Positions 8,012 through 17,555 are shown, counted from the stretch's first letter. The stretch: DNA of 64,000 nt from Paenibacillus sp. HB172176 (GCF_011947265.1 NZ_JAATHD010000021.1:1-64000), one strand, 5' to 3'. Translations and numbers: made by a program. The notes: generated by a model from the sequence alone, not told the origin.

Positions 8012-9512
8012 TACGATCAAGCTGGATCAGGAGGTGCAGTCTGATAATTCGGACGCGTTGCATGAACGCCTGACTTTAGAGACATTCAAGGAGCGAATTC
8101 GCCATTGCGGCGATGTGCTGGAGCGCCATGTTGTCTTGGGCAACGAATCGGAGCAAGGGAAGGTCGCGCTATACTATTGCGACGGTCTTGTCGACAGCTC
8201 CATGTTTCATATGAATCTGATTCCCATGCTGGAGAACTGGACGATTGAACATCAGTCTCGCATCAGAGATCAAGAGGAAGGGGGGACGAATCGGGAAGAG
8301 AATCATGCGGACTCGCAGCTTGGCAACAGCTTTCTTCATTTAGACGCGGATAAGAGCGAACATATCTTCGCAAGGCTGTTCTCGGGAAGCGTTATTCTCG
8401 TATTCTCTAACGTTCAAGGATTCTATGAGTACAATATCGCCAATCAACCCGCAAGGAAACCCGAAGAGTCGACGATGGAGCTGTCGCTCAAAGGTCCCCG
8501 CGACGGCTTTATCGAGCAGTTGTCCGTCAATGTCGCGTTGGTCCGAAGAAGAATGCGATCCCCCAATCTGCATGTGGAATATTACAAGCTGGGCACCGAC
8601 ACGCAGACAGAGGTCGTGCTTATGCATATGCATGATCAGGCAAGGCCGGAGCTTGTGGAGGAAGCAAGAAGAAGGCTGCGCGGCATCCATGTTCCGTCAT
8701 TGAACGGAGCGGGGGAGCTTGAGGAGCGATTGGCGGACCAGCCTGCGGCTTTATTTCCGTTAATTGATTATGTCGGCAGACCGGATTATGTGGTGCAATC
8801 GGTCATGAAAGGCAGGATCGCGATTTTGGTGGACGGCTCTCCAGCGGCGTTGATCGCTCCGGGAAACTTGTCGCTGCTCGTCAAATCGCCCGAGGATGCG
8901 CATTTGCCTTATTATTTTGTTACGCTGGAGAGAATTTTGCGCATACTGGGTCTCATGCTCGCCTTGTTTCTCCCGGGCTTCTGGATCGCGTTATGCTCCT
9001 ATAACACGGATCAGATTCCATTCAATTTGCTTGCGACGATTACGATTTCCAGGATTGGACTGCCTCTGTCTGCGACGATGGAGATGATGATGATGATGGT
9101 TCTGTTCGAGGTGTTCCGCGAAGCGGGCGTTCGTCTGCCCAGACCGGTCGGTCAAACCGTATCCGTGGTTGGGGGTCTGATTATCGGAGAAGCTGCAATT
9201 GAGGCGGGCTTAACATCTCCGACCATGCTTGTGGTTGCGGCGGTTGCGGCTGTCGCTACCTTCACGCTGGTCAATCAATCTCTGGTGGGAGCCGTCAGCT
9301 TATTTCGGTTTGTCATTTTGCTTTGCTCGTCCATATTCGGAATGTACGGCTTCTTCGTCAGCATGTTCGGCTTGCTGATCTATCTCTGCTCGCTTGAATC
9401 GTTCGGCATGTCCTATATGGAGCCGCTCGCGCCGCTTCGGCCCAAGGATATCGTTGCCGCTCTCATGCAGAAGCCATGGATCAAGCACACGAGCAGGAGG
9501 AGAAAGCCATGA
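7995..9512 (+). CDS. Spore germination receptor subunit A (GerAA-like)
   Basis: 505 residues. A soluble N-terminal domain of about 290 residues is followed by a C-terminal membrane domain with five or so helices from about residue 315, including the TRIGLP-like segment and GLIIGEAAIEAGL. This is the GerAA/SpoVAF family, which with B and C forms the germinant receptor in the spore inner membrane. The GTG at 8001 has better spacing to AGGAGG (7988-7993) than ATG 7995, so the protein may be two residues shorter. It overlaps gerB upstream and gerC by ATGA downstream, indicating translational coupling. Confidence 0.9.
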   Translation: MEVSGNTIKLDQEVQSDNSDALHERLTLETFKERIRHCGDVLERHVVLGNESEQGKVALYYCDGLVDSSMFHMNLIPMLENWTIEHQSRIRDQEEGGTNREENHADSQLGNSFLHLDADKSEHIFARLFSGSVILVFSNVQGFYEYNIANQPARKPEESTMELSLKGPRDGFIEQLSVNVALVRRRMRSPNLHVEYYKLGTDTQTEVVLMHMHDQARPELVEEARRRLRGIHVPSLNGAGELEERLADQPAALFPLIDYVGRPDYVVQSVMKGRIAILVDGSPAALIAPGNLSLLVKSPEDAHLPYYFVTLERILRILGLMLALFLPGFWIALCSYNTDQIPFNLLATITISRIGLPLSATMEMMMMMVLFEVFREAGVRLPRPVGQTVSVVGGLIIGEAAIEAGLTSPTMLVVAAVAAVATFTLVNQSLVGAVSLFRFVILLCSSIFGMYGFFVSMFGLLIYLCSLESFGMSYMEPLAPLRPKDIVAALMQKPWIKHTSRRRKP

Positions 9513-10693
9513 GGGAAGGGAGCAGAAGACGCCGAGGATTGTTTCTTCCGAGGCTGCGGGCCGGAAGATGGATCAGAGGAATTCTCTCTGTGGCATTATG
9601 CGCGGCACTCTCGGCTTGCTGGGATGAAGTGATCTTGCAGGATGTCGGCTATATCTCCGCGCTCGGCATTGATTTCAAGGACGACAAGTATGTGCTCTAT
9701 GCCCAAATGATCAATTTCACGGAAATCGCGAAGACGGATTCGCCCTCCAAGCCGCAAGAGCTGTGGATCGGCAAGGGCGAGGGCAACTCGGTGCTTCTTG
9801 CTTACAGCGATTTGGGCAGAGCTTCTTATTCAACGTTGAATTTGGAGCATCTGAAGACTATCGTGATTCATAAAAGAGCGTTATCGAAAATCGGCGACGT
9901 ATTGGATGGCTTGAATCGGCACCGGGCGTCGCGCTATACTGCGATGTTCTTTGGCACGACGGTGCCTATTGAGGAGTTGTTCACCACGGACAACTTCTTC
10001 GATCAATCGCCGCTTAACAGCGTTCTCTATCTTCCGTCTTCTCAGGAACGTCATAATTCGTTCGTGAAGTCGCTAAAGATGCAATCGGCCGTTCAATTGC
10101 TGAAGGAGCCGGCCATGACCACATTGCTGCCCGTAATCGGCATTACTTCGTCTTATTGGAAGAAAGTGAAGAAAACGATGAATACGGAAATCGTAAAAGG
10201 TTCATTTGTATTCAAGGATTTTCGTTTTCTGGGTCAGCTTCAATACGACGAAATCATCGGTCTTAGATGGTTAAATCGAGATTTTAAAGCAGCGATGATT
10301 GAGGCGTCGGAGGAAGGCAATAGCGCTACCGTTTCCATTACGAATGCCGATTATAAACTGCACGCATTACTGGAGGGAGAGGAATGCCGTTTTCGCTTGA
10401 AAGTGAAGGTTACCGGCCATATTATCGAGATGGGCAGCGCGATGGGGAAGGATAGGATCGTTGCGATCGTCGAGCGGAAGATTGCGGAAGAGATCATGTC
10501 GGCTTATGGGCTAGGCGTGGAGAAGGGGCTTGATTTGCTTAATCTGGAGCATCATATCTATCGCTACCATAACGGCTATTGGGGATCTAATATGTTGGAT
10601 CGGAATTGGAAGCCAGAGGAAGGCATGCTTAAGGTCGAGACGAAATTGGATCTGACGAATTCCGGAAAATTGGAATTGAAGAATAATACATAA
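9509..10693 (+). CDS. Spore germination receptor lipoprotein C (Ger(x)C)
   Basis: 394 residues. An Arg-rich N-terminus, hydrophobic segment and lipobox LSAC (Cys37) mark it as a lipoprotein. The following CWDEVILQDVGYISALGID matches the start of Ger(x)C proteins (usually C-W-D/N-x2-E/D-L). The ATG overlaps the A-subunit stop (ATGA) and AGGAGGAG lies 7 bases upstream. As C subunit it would sit on the outer face of the inner spore membrane in complex with A and B. The receptor is complete; the germinant is unknown. Confidence 0.9.
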   Translation: MREGSRRRRGLFLPRLRAGRWIRGILSVALCAALSACWDEVILQDVGYISALGIDFKDDKYVLYAQMINFTEIAKTDSPSKPQELWIGKGEGNSVLLAYSDLGRASYSTLNLEHLKTIVIHKRALSKIGDVLDGLNRHRASRYTAMFFGTTVPIEELFTTDNFFDQSPLNSVLYLPSSQERHNSFVKSLKMQSAVQLLKEPAMTTLLPVIGITSSYWKKVKKTMNTEIVKGSFVFKDFRFLGQLQYDEIIGLRWLNRDFKAAMIEASEEGNSATVSITNADYKLHALLEGEECRFRLKVKVTGHIIEMGSAMGKDRIVAIVERKIAEEIMSAYGLGVEKGLDLLNLEHHIYRYHNGYWGSNMLDRNWKPEEGMLKVETKLDLTNSGKLELKNNT

Positions 10694-10756
10694 TTTCAAA
10701 TGAAATGCTCATAATAGAGGAGGCGTCACATCTATTGGTTGGAAGGAGAGATAGAA

Positions 10757-10978
10757 ATGCAGCCTATGACAGCGAAGGAATTGGAGTATATCGTGGACTC
10801 GATGTCCAACGAGGATCTATTAATGAAGCAATGCGCTTCCCTGATTGCGATGTCAACGCATCCCGAAATCAAGAACTGCTGCAACAGCATGCTTCAAATG
10901 CATCAACAGCATTATGATTCACTCATGCATGCGGTAACGCATCATCAACAATTAGCGCCGATGCAGCCTCAGCAATAA
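10757..10978 (+). CDS. Small CotF-like spore coat protein
   Basis: 73 residues, Gln/His/Met-rich, with the Cys-containing helical core NCCNSMLQMHQQHYDSLM typical of small proteins neighbouring CotF genes. GGAAGGAGAG lies before the ATG at 10757; the upstream in-frame start is less well placed. The gene sits 63 bases after the germination operon and 63 bases before a longer CotF-family gene, consistent with late sporulation expression. The family link is by composition and context. Confidence 0.6.
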   Translation: MQPMTAKELEYIVDSMSNEDLLMKQCASLIAMSTHPEIKNCCNSMLQMHQQHYDSLMHAVTHHQQLAPMQPQQ

Positions 10979-11041
10979 GTCTGTTCACGAACCGTACGCA
11001 AGACAAAAGGCAAAACCATATTATTTTTTGGAGGGAATACG

Positions 11042-11434
11042 ATGTATCAGCAGCAATCACAATCAATCCTTAGCGAGGAAGATTGGGCCACAACGGTTCT
11101 ATGCGATCTGAAGCGCGTTGTGCGCGAATACGCTACGGCGGCAACGGAGTCGACTTGTCCGGATATCCGTCAGCTGTTCACGAAGCTTCTGAACAATTCG
11201 CTTGCGATGCAAGGTCAGTTGTTCCAAGCGATGCAGCAATGCAATATGTACCAGCCGGCTTCGCCGGCCTTGAAGCAAGAGCTGGAGAAGCAAGCGAAGC
11301 AGAATAAGCAGACGCAGCAGAAAACACAGCAAATGCTCCAGCAGAAGCTTGGTGGACAGCCGCAAACGATGTATACGCCGATGCATCAGCAACCGCAGCA
11401 TGCACAGCCGAATCATCAGCCTTATTACATGTAA
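11042..11434 (+). CDS. CotF-family spore coat protein
   Basis: 130 residues. The N-terminal about 75 residues form the helical CotF/ferritin-like domain (SEEDWATTVLCDLKRVVREY, followed by LFTKLLNNSL). The tail is a low-complexity Gln/Lys/His/Pro stretch ending in tyrosines, typical of coat proteins. TGGAGGG precedes the ATG. A strong intrinsic terminator follows immediately. Structural role in the spore coat is inferred from the family. Confidence 0.82.
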   Translation: MYQQQSQSILSEEDWATTVLCDLKRVVREYATAATESTCPDIRQLFTKLLNNSLAMQGQLFQAMQQCNMYQPASPALKQELEKQAKQNKQTQQKTQQMLQQKLGGQPQTMYTPMHQQPQHAQPNHQPYYM

Positions 11435-11456
11435 AGACCCTTCAAGGGTCTTTTTC
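11433..11456 (+). terminator. Intrinsic terminator after cotF-like gene
   Basis: AAAGACCC / GGGTCTTT arms around a TTCAA loop, followed by a T-rich run (TTTTTCTTTTT). Confidence 0.9.
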
Positions 11457-11533
11457 TTTTTTTCTTTGCAGGAACGCCGTATATCTTGTAAAATATGCTT
11501 TATAACTGCAGGCGAGCTGGAAGGAGTCATAAG

Positions 11534-12025
11534 ATGAGCGATTTGCAATGGAAGGTATTGGAGCTTCTGAAGGAAGACGCCCGGAGAGATGCCGAGCTGA
11601 TTGCGACGATGCTTGGAGAAGACGTAGAGAAAGTCAAAGCAGCAATTGCCGAGCTGGAGCAAGAGCATATTATTGTGAAATACGCGACAGTCGTGAACTG
11701 GAGCAAGGTGGATGACGAGAAGGTTACCGCGCTTATCGAAGTTCAGATTACGCCGGAACGCGGCAGGGGCTTCGACGGCATTGCCGAACGAATCTATTTG
11801 TATCCCGAAGTGAAATCGGTCTATCTCATGTCCGGCGCTTACGATTTGCTTGTCGAGGTCGAAGGGAAAACCTTGAAGGAGGTCGCCTCCTTTGTGTCCA
11901 ACCGTCTTTCCCCGATTGACGCGGTATTGTCGACGAAGACCTTTTTTATATTGAAAAAATACAAACAGGACGGCAACATCTTCGAGGAGCATGAAGGTGA
12001 TCATCGCTTGATGGTATCGCCGTAA
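11534..12025 (+). CDS. alaR: Lrp/AsnC-family transcriptional regulator (AlaR/YugG-like)
   Basis: 163 residues: N-terminal winged-helix DNA-binding domain (residues 1-55, starting WKVLELLKEDARRDAELIATMLG) and C-terminal RAM ligand-binding domain (about 65-145, with the GAYDLLVEVEG segment). AAGGAG is 7 bases before the ATG. It is followed 17 bases later by an aminotransferase with the sequence character of Bacillus YugH/AlaT. The pair resembles the yugG-yugH (alaR-alaT) operon, in which the Lrp-type protein controls the aminotransferase. The symbol is by that synteny. Confidence 0.8.
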   Translation: MSDLQWKVLELLKEDARRDAELIATMLGEDVEKVKAAIAELEQEHIIVKYATVVNWSKVDDEKVTALIEVQITPERGRGFDGIAERIYLYPEVKSVYLMSGAYDLLVEVEGKTLKEVASFVSNRLSPIDAVLSTKTFFILKKYKQDGNIFEEHEGDHRLMVSP

Positions 12026-12042
12026 AACAAAGGGTGACGGTG

Positions 12043-13263
12043 ATGATTAAAGAAACATCGAAAGAAATATCGACAGATTCGAAGCAGGTTTCGATGGCTG
12101 ATTATTTGTCTCCGCTTGCCAGAGGCATCAAACCGTCGGGTATCCGTCGGTTTTTTGATTTGGTAAGCTCGCGCAAGGATGTTATTACGCTAGGCGTCGG
12201 CGAGCCGGATTTCGTGACGCCTTGGCATGTACGCGAGGCTGCGGTGTATGCTCTGGAGATGGGCAAGACGCAGTATACATCCAATTCGGGCATGCCGGAG
12301 CTGCGGGAAGCGATCGGCCAATATCTGAATGATTCGTTCCGTACCGAATATAATCCTGCGAATGAAATTCTTGTAACGGTAGGCGGCAGCGAAGCGATCG
12401 ATCTGGCGCTGCGGGCGCTGATTATGCCGGGAGACGAGATTATGATCCCGGAGCCTTGTTATATCTCCTACTCGCCGATCACCTCGCTCAGCGGAGGCGT
12501 GGCCGTGGGCATCGAGACATTCGCAGCGGATCAATTCAAGCTGCGGGCGGATGCGCTGCAGGCGGCCATTACGCCGAAATCGAAGGTCCTCATTCTTTGT
12601 TATCCAAGCAATCCAACCGGAGGCATCATGACCTACGAGGATTGGCTGCCGATCGCGAAGGTCGTGGAAGAGAACGATCTCATCGTCATCTCCGACGAAA
12701 TCTATGCCGAGCTGTCCTACGGCGGCAAGCATGTCAGCTTCGCGGCTATGCCGGGCATGAAGGACCGGACCATTCTTGTCAGCGGCTTCTCCAAGGCGTT
12801 CGCGATGACGGGCTGGCGCATGGGGTACGCATGCGGTCATTCGGATATTATCGGAGCGATGCTCAAAATTCATCAATACACGGTGATGTGCGCTCCGATC
12901 ATGTCGCAGTACGCCGCTCTTGAAGCGCTGCAGAACGGCCTTGAAGAGAAGGATCGCATGGTCGAGTCTTATAACCAGCGACGCAGGCTGGTCGTGAAGG
13001 GCTTTCGCGATATCGGACTAGAATGCCATGAGCCGCAAGGCGCGTTCTATGCGTTCCCGTCCGTGGCTTCCACGGGGCTGAGCAGCGAAGAGTTCGCGCA
13101 GAGATTGCTCGAGGAGGCTGGCGTGGCGGCCGTGCCCGGCAATGTGTTCGGGCGTGGAGGCGAAGGCTACCTTCGCTGCTCCTACGCCACCTCGGTGACA
13201 CAGCTTACGGAGGCGCTTGATCGAATTGGGGAGTTTGTTCATAAGGTGAAGATCGCGGAATAA
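12043..13263 (+). CDS. alaT: PLP-dependent aminotransferase (AlaT/YugH-like)
   Basis: 406 residues of fold-type I, aspartate/alanine aminotransferase family. The Schiff-base lysine is K251 in SGFSKAFAMTGWRMGY. The substrate-binding Arg lies near the C-terminus in EGYLRCSYA, and SNPTGG forms the PLP-binding region. The opening KPSGIRRFFDLVSS and LGVGEPDFVTPWHVREAA closely resemble Bacillus YugH. ATG 12043 is taken, with GTG 12034/12040 as alternatives. A terminator follows. Exact substrate is inferred only from the neighbour. Confidence 0.85.
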   Translation: MIKETSKEISTDSKQVSMADYLSPLARGIKPSGIRRFFDLVSSRKDVITLGVGEPDFVTPWHVREAAVYALEMGKTQYTSNSGMPELREAIGQYLNDSFRTEYNPANEILVTVGGSEAIDLALRALIMPGDEIMIPEPCYISYSPITSLSGGVAVGIETFAADQFKLRADALQAAITPKSKVLILCYPSNPTGGIMTYEDWLPIAKVVEENDLIVISDEIYAELSYGGKHVSFAAMPGMKDRTILVSGFSKAFAMTGWRMGYACGHSDIIGAMLKIHQYTVMCAPIMSQYAALEALQNGLEEKDRMVESYNQRRRLVVKGFRDIGLECHEPQGAFYAFPSVASTGLSSEEFAQRLLEEAGVAAVPGNVFGRGGEGYLRCSYATSVTQLTEALDRIGEFVHKVKIAE

Positions 13264-13306
13264 TATGCAGGGTGACAAAGGCACGGGAAATAATGTATGA
13301 AGCGCT

Positions 13307-13346
13307 CAGCAGGTCAGAAGAGATGATCTTCGGGCCTGCTGATTTT
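13307..13346 (+). terminator. Intrinsic terminator after alaT-like gene
   Basis: CAGCAGG (13307-13313) pairs with CCTGCTG (13335-13341), with an inner GAAGA/TCTTC stem, followed by ATTTTT. Confidence 0.8.
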
Positions 13347-13368
13347 TGGTCTGGAAAGGAGAATAAGA

Positions 13369-13944
13369 ATGCGATTATATACGAAATCAGGAGACAAGGG
13401 GCAAACGTCGCTGATTGGCGGCAGAGTCCGAAAGGATGATTCGCGGGTTGAGGCGTATGGAACGCTGGATGAGCTGAACAGCTTTGTCGGCCTTGCCGCT
13501 GCGGAGGCTGCCAAGCATGAGGCGCTTTCCGCGCTTGCTGAACAATTGATCGAGATTCAGCAGGAGCTGTTCGATTGCGGCTCCGATCTTGCCTATTCGC
13601 AGGAGGGAGCGCCGCTCAAGATTAATGCGGAACCCGCCCTGAGACTGGAGCGTTCCATGGATGAGTACACGAATGAAGCGCCTGAAATCACGAAATTTAT
13701 TTTGCCGGGTGGAAGCTCCGTCTCGTCCATGCTTCATGTATGCCGTACGGTATGCCGGAGAGCGGAGAGAGCGATCGTGACCATGATGGATGAGCATGAC
13801 AAAAATCCGGAGGTGCTCGTCTATGTGAACCGCTTGTCGGATTTCTTCTTCGCGGCGGCCAGATTGGCGAATGCCAGATTGAATGTTCCGGATACGGAAT
13901 ATATTCGAAGCGCGGAGGTGTTCCGGAAGCGGGACAAAGGATGA
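13369..13944 (+). CDS. pduO: PduO-type ATP:cob(I)alamin adenosyltransferase
   Basis: 191 residues. The N-terminal MRLYTKSGDKGQTSLIGG binds ATP and is diagnostic of PduO-type enzymes. It is followed by V-A-YGTLDELNSFVG and the helical CRTVCRRAERAIV motif near residue 125. The enzyme makes adenosylcobalamin from cob(I)alamin. AAAGGAG precedes the ATG. Its stop overlaps the next gene (ATGATGA), so it is translationally coupled to an RluA-type pseudouridine synthase, an association that reveals no shared pathway. Confidence 0.93.
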   Translation: MRLYTKSGDKGQTSLIGGRVRKDDSRVEAYGTLDELNSFVGLAAAEAAKHEALSALAEQLIEIQQELFDCGSDLAYSQEGAPLKINAEPALRLERSMDEYTNEAPEITKFILPGGSSVSSMLHVCRTVCRRAERAIVTMMDEHDKNPEVLVYVNRLSDFFFAAARLANARLNVPDTEYIRSAEVFRKRDKG

Positions 13945-14888
13945 TGATCGATGAGCATTATTATAAGCCCCTTGAAATAGTGGTGACGGAAGAGGATCAT
14001 GGCAAAGAGACGAGAAAGGTGCTGCAGAAGCATTTGGGCGTATCGCGCAAGCTGCTCTCGCAGGTGAAGCTGACCGAGCATGGCTTAACGGTGAACGAGC
14101 GACGCGTCTACACGACTGCACCTGTCGCGACTGGCGACGTCATTCGATTGCGTATGCTGCGAGAAGAATCAGAGGATATTCTGCCGCAGCCAATGGAGCT
14201 TGAAATCATGTTCGAGGATGACGATCTCCTTATTGTGAATAAACCCGCCGGGATGATCGTGCATCCAACGCATGGGCATTACACGGGAACGCTCGCGAAC
14301 GGGGTCGTGCGCCATTGGCAGGAGCGGGGAGAGCGCGTCCGGTTCAGGCCGATTCACCGGCTTGATGAGGAGACCTCGGGATTGGTGGCAATCGCGAAGA
14401 CGAGCTATGTGCATCAACAGCTCTCCGAGCAACTGCAAGCGGGCGAGGTGACGAAGCTTTATCGGGCTTACGTGTACGAGAGGCCGGAGCCTGAGGCGGG
14501 TACAATTGACGCGAATATCGATCGGGACGAAATCAATCGCCATCTGCGCGTGGTGACGCCTGCAGGGTATCCGTCGGTTACGCATTATGAGACGTTATAC
14601 TCACGCAAGGATGGAGCGGCGTCGATTGTCAAGCTGAAGCTGGAGACCGGCCGAACACATCAGATACGCGTTCATATGAGGCATATCGGTTGTCCGTTAA
14701 TCGGTGACAAGCTGTACGGCAAGGAGGAAATTGCGCGCGCGGATTGGGAGCATGCGGCAGGCAGGCATGCGCTGCATGCGGAAACGCTCGGCTTCAGGCA
14801 TCCCATAACGGGGAAGTCCGTTCAATGGCATGCGCCGCTGCCGCCCGAATTGCTCGAGCTCGAAAATGTCATTAGAGAAGAAAGCTGA
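13941..14888 (+). CDS. RluA-family pseudouridine synthase
   Basis: 315 residues. The catalytic motif HRLDEETSGLV with its Asp lies near residue 140, followed by the family motifs VYERPEPEAGTID and GRTHQIRVHMRHIGCPLIGD near 240. A possible N-terminal S4-like region precedes the catalytic domain. It isomerises uridine in rRNA or tRNA; the target cannot be read from the sequence. It overlaps the cobalamin gene by four bases and is followed 23 bases later by an ArsC/Spx-like gene. Confidence 0.9.
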   Translation: MMIDEHYYKPLEIVVTEEDHGKETRKVLQKHLGVSRKLLSQVKLTEHGLTVNERRVYTTAPVATGDVIRLRMLREESEDILPQPMELEIMFEDDDLLIVNKPAGMIVHPTHGHYTGTLANGVVRHWQERGERVRFRPIHRLDEETSGLVAIAKTSYVHQQLSEQLQAGEVTKLYRAYVYERPEPEAGTIDANIDRDEINRHLRVVTPAGYPSVTHYETLYSRKDGAASIVKLKLETGRTHQIRVHMRHIGCPLIGDKLYGKEEIARADWEHAAGRHALHAETLGFRHPITGKSVQWHAPLPPELLELENVIREES

Positions 14889-14911
14889 GGAAGGGAAAGG
14901 AAGCGAAAAGC

Positions 14912-15283
14912 ATGGCTAGACGAATAACGATCTACGAATATCCGAAATGCAGCACCTGCAAGGCGGCTGTGAAGTCGCTCAAGGCAAAAGGAAACGAGGT
15001 GACGCCGATTCACATCGTGGAGCAAACGCCAAGCGCGGAGACGTTGAAATCGCTGCTTCAGCGTGGGAACCTGGATATCAAGAAACTTTTCAACACCTCC
15101 GGCGAGGTATACCGCGAGCTTGGATTGAAGGACAAGCTGGCTTCAATGACGGAGGCGGAGAAGCTGGAATTGCTTTCAGCCCACGGCATGCTGATCAAGC
15201 GTCCGATTGCGACAGACGGGGAGAATGTCACGGTCGGGTATAAGGAAGAGCAGTATGAGCAAGTATGGGGCGGAGATCGATAG
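14912..15283 (+). CDS. ArsC/Spx-family thioredoxin-fold protein
   Basis: 123 residues beginning with a beta strand then Y-P-KCSTCKAAVKSLK, the CxxC of the ArsC/Spx/MgsR family. The conserved KRPI(A) motif lies near residue 97. This is the Spx/YusI group rather than a clear arsenate reductase, because the context has no ars genes. It could act as a redox-sensitive regulator or reductase. The next gene begins directly after its stop codon, indicating co-translation. Confidence 0.8.
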   Translation: MARRITIYEYPKCSTCKAAVKSLKAKGNEVTPIHIVEQTPSAETLKSLLQRGNLDIKKLFNTSGEVYRELGLKDKLASMTEAEKLELLSAHGMLIKRPIATDGENVTVGYKEEQYEQVWGGDR

Positions 15284-16507
15284 ATGAATAAATCGAACAA
15301 GCCTTGGCGATCGAAGAGACTGGAATTGCTCGGATCATCGATTTTCTCCGAGGTTGCCGCATGGAAGCATGCGGCAATTTCCGAAGGAATCGACGTAATC
15401 GATCTTGGCATCGGAAGCCCCGATCAGCCTCCTTCTGAGCGGGTGCGCCATGTCTTGGCTGATGCTGCGCTGCGATCGGACAGCTACGCCTATCCGGCGA
15501 TAAAGAGCGGACAGCCCTTCCGCGAGTCAGCGGCGGCTTGGATGCTGCATCGCTTCGGTGTGAAGGCGGATTCCGCAAGCGAGATTACGCCATTATTAGG
15601 CTCGCAGGATGGTCTGGCGCATCTGGCTCTTGCTTTATGCGATGAGGGAGATGTCGTGCTTCTGCCGAATCCAGGCTATCCCATCTATGCCGCTTCGCTT
15701 GCCTTGGCGGGGATCCAGCCGGTGCTTATGCCGCTTCGTGAAGAGAAGGGATACATGCCCGATCTGGAAGCCATACCGGAAGAAAGCTGGCAGAAGGCAA
15801 AGTTCATCTTGTTAAACTATCCCAACAACCCGTTATCCGCCGTTGCGGATTTGTCTTTCTTCGAGAGCTTGCTGGAGAAGGCGCGTCAATATCAGGTGCT
15901 CGTTGTTCATGATCTCGCTTATTCGGAAATGGGCTTCGACGGCTGCGAGCCTCCCAGCATCCTGCAAGTAAGCGGCGCTTTCGAGCAAGCTGTCGAATTT
16001 CATTCCCTGTCGAAGAGCTTTAATATGGCGGGTTGCCGAATCGGCTTCATGGTCGGCAATCGGAAAGCGGTCGGCGCAATGCGCGAGCTTAAGGCCAACA
16101 TTGATTACGGCATTTTCGAACCGGTGCAGGAAGCCGGCATAGCTGCGCTGGAGGAAGCGATGAACGATGCCCGTTATGCGCGCGCGGGAGAGTTGTATGA
16201 GAGACGAAGAGATCGCTTCGTAGAAGCATTGCGAGGAGAAGGCTGGCAGGTCGAGCTTCCTCGTGCGACGATGTTCCTATGGGCCAAGCTCCCGACTATG
16301 ACTTGGGACAGGGGGATGCCTTGGACATCAAGGCTTATTTCCCAGGAAATGTTGAAGGAGACTGGAGTCGCAGTGGTGCCAGGCGAGGCCTTTGGTTCAG
16401 AGGGCGAAGGCTATGTCCGCATCGCGCTGGTAGAATCCGAGGAGAGGCTTCTGGAAGCTGCGGCAAGAATCGGTAGGTTCATTCGCGGCGAGACTATGAT
16501 AGGATAG
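15284..16507 (+). CDS. PLP-dependent aminotransferase (LL-DAP/aspartate aminotransferase-like)
   Basis: 407 residues, fold-type I. The PLP lysine is K244 in HSLSKSFNMAGCRIGF; NYPNNP and DLAYSEMGF are the other cofactor motifs. The opening IDLGIGSPDQPPS fits the DapL/YugH-type class I/II group. The start codon abuts the stop of the previous gene with no spacer, and its ribosome-binding site (GGGGCGGAGA) lies within that gene. Substrate not determinable. Confidence 0.85.
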   Translation: MNKSNKPWRSKRLELLGSSIFSEVAAWKHAAISEGIDVIDLGIGSPDQPPSERVRHVLADAALRSDSYAYPAIKSGQPFRESAAAWMLHRFGVKADSASEITPLLGSQDGLAHLALALCDEGDVVLLPNPGYPIYAASLALAGIQPVLMPLREEKGYMPDLEAIPEESWQKAKFILLNYPNNPLSAVADLSFFESLLEKARQYQVLVVHDLAYSEMGFDGCEPPSILQVSGAFEQAVEFHSLSKSFNMAGCRIGFMVGNRKAVGAMRELKANIDYGIFEPVQEAGIAALEEAMNDARYARAGELYERRRDRFVEALRGEGWQVELPRATMFLWAKLPTMTWDRGMPWTSRLISQEMLKETGVAVVPGEAFGSEGEGYVRIALVESEERLLEAAARIGRFIRGETMIG

Positions 16508-16542
16508 AGAAAGATGACAATGAGATTGGAGCTGTTGATCAA

Positions 16543-17409
16543 ATGAGTCAACCAAGGCTGTTGTTAGTAGATGGTATGGCCATTCTGTTCCGGGCGTATT
16601 TCGCTACCTCGTTCACGGGCTCGATACGACGGACAAGCACAGGCGTGCCGGTGAATGCGGTTCATGGCTTTGTCCGTTATTTCATGGATGCTGTCTCACG
16701 CTTTAATCCCACGCATGTGATTTGCTGCTGGGATATGGGGAGCAAAACCTTCCGCACCGAGCAATATGACGGCTACAAATCGAACAGACCGGAGGCGCCG
16801 CAGGATCTTATTCCGCAATTCGATCTGGTGAAGGAGGTTGTCGCCAGCTTCAATGTGCCGAATATCGGAATCGAAGGCTTCGAAGCCGATGATTGCATCG
16901 GCACCTTGGCTTCGATGTACAAGTCCGAAGCGGAAGTAGTTATCGTTACGGGCGATCATGATATGCTGCAGCTCGTTGATGATCGCGTTTCCGTCGCGAT
17001 TATGAAGAAGGGAATCGGCAACTACATGGTGTATACTCCCGCAAGCCTGCTTCAAGAGAAGCAGCTGACGCCGCAGCAGATCATCGACATGAAGGGACTA
17101 ATGGGCGACACGAGCGACAATTATCCCGGCGTAAAAGGCATTGGCGAGAAGACGGCGCTTAAGCTTATACTGGAGCATGGATCAATTGACGGACTATTAG
17201 CTAATTTGGAGCTTGTATCGAAGACGATTCGCGCGAAGATCGAAGCGGATCTGGATATGCTTCACCTGTCGCGCGAGCTGGCCACGATTCGCTGCGACGC
17301 GCCGCTTGAAATTGAAATCGAGAGCTGCAGCTGGTGTTATGATCGTCATAGCGTGCTTGGCAAATTCGAGGAATTGGAGTTTAGAAGCCTGATTGCTTTA
17401 ATTGGATAA
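16543..17409 (+). CDS. 5'-3' exonuclease (DNA polymerase I N-domain-like)
   Basis: 288 residues with the metal-binding pattern of the 5'-nuclease family: LLVDG near residue 7, FEADDCIGTLA near 113, VTGDHDMLQL near 138 and the helix-3-turn region GLMGDTSDNYPGVKGIGEKTALKL near 188. It matches stand-alone enzymes such as Bacillus YpcP rather than the first third of a full PolI, since it stops at about 290 residues. It would remove RNA primers or flaps. A strong terminator closes this strand run. Confidence 0.9.
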   Translation: MSQPRLLLVDGMAILFRAYFATSFTGSIRRTSTGVPVNAVHGFVRYFMDAVSRFNPTHVICCWDMGSKTFRTEQYDGYKSNRPEAPQDLIPQFDLVKEVVASFNVPNIGIEGFEADDCIGTLASMYKSEAEVVIVTGDHDMLQLVDDRVSVAIMKKGIGNYMVYTPASLLQEKQLTPQQIIDMKGLMGDTSDNYPGVKGIGEKTALKLILEHGSIDGLLANLELVSKTIRAKIEADLDMLHLSRELATIRCDAPLEIEIESCSWCYDRHSVLGKFEELEFRSLIALIG

Positions 17410-17423
17410 ATAGCTGAGACTTC

Positions 17424-17468
17424 AAGGCCTAATTACGCTTGTCAATCGCGTAGTTAGGCCTTTTTTTG
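17424..17468 (+). terminator. Strong intrinsic terminator before the EPS locus
   Basis: AAGGCCTAATTACGC (17424-17438) pairs with GCGTAGTTAGGCCTT (17448-17462) with one mismatch, followed by a run of Ts. It marks the left border of the EPS locus. Confidence 0.95.
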
Positions 17469-17555
17469 TCGGGCAGAAGAAGGAAGCTGGCGTTTAATTG
17501 TTCAATATAACGAATAAATGAGTGTTTTTTCATCGAACAAGACGGGGATCGGCCC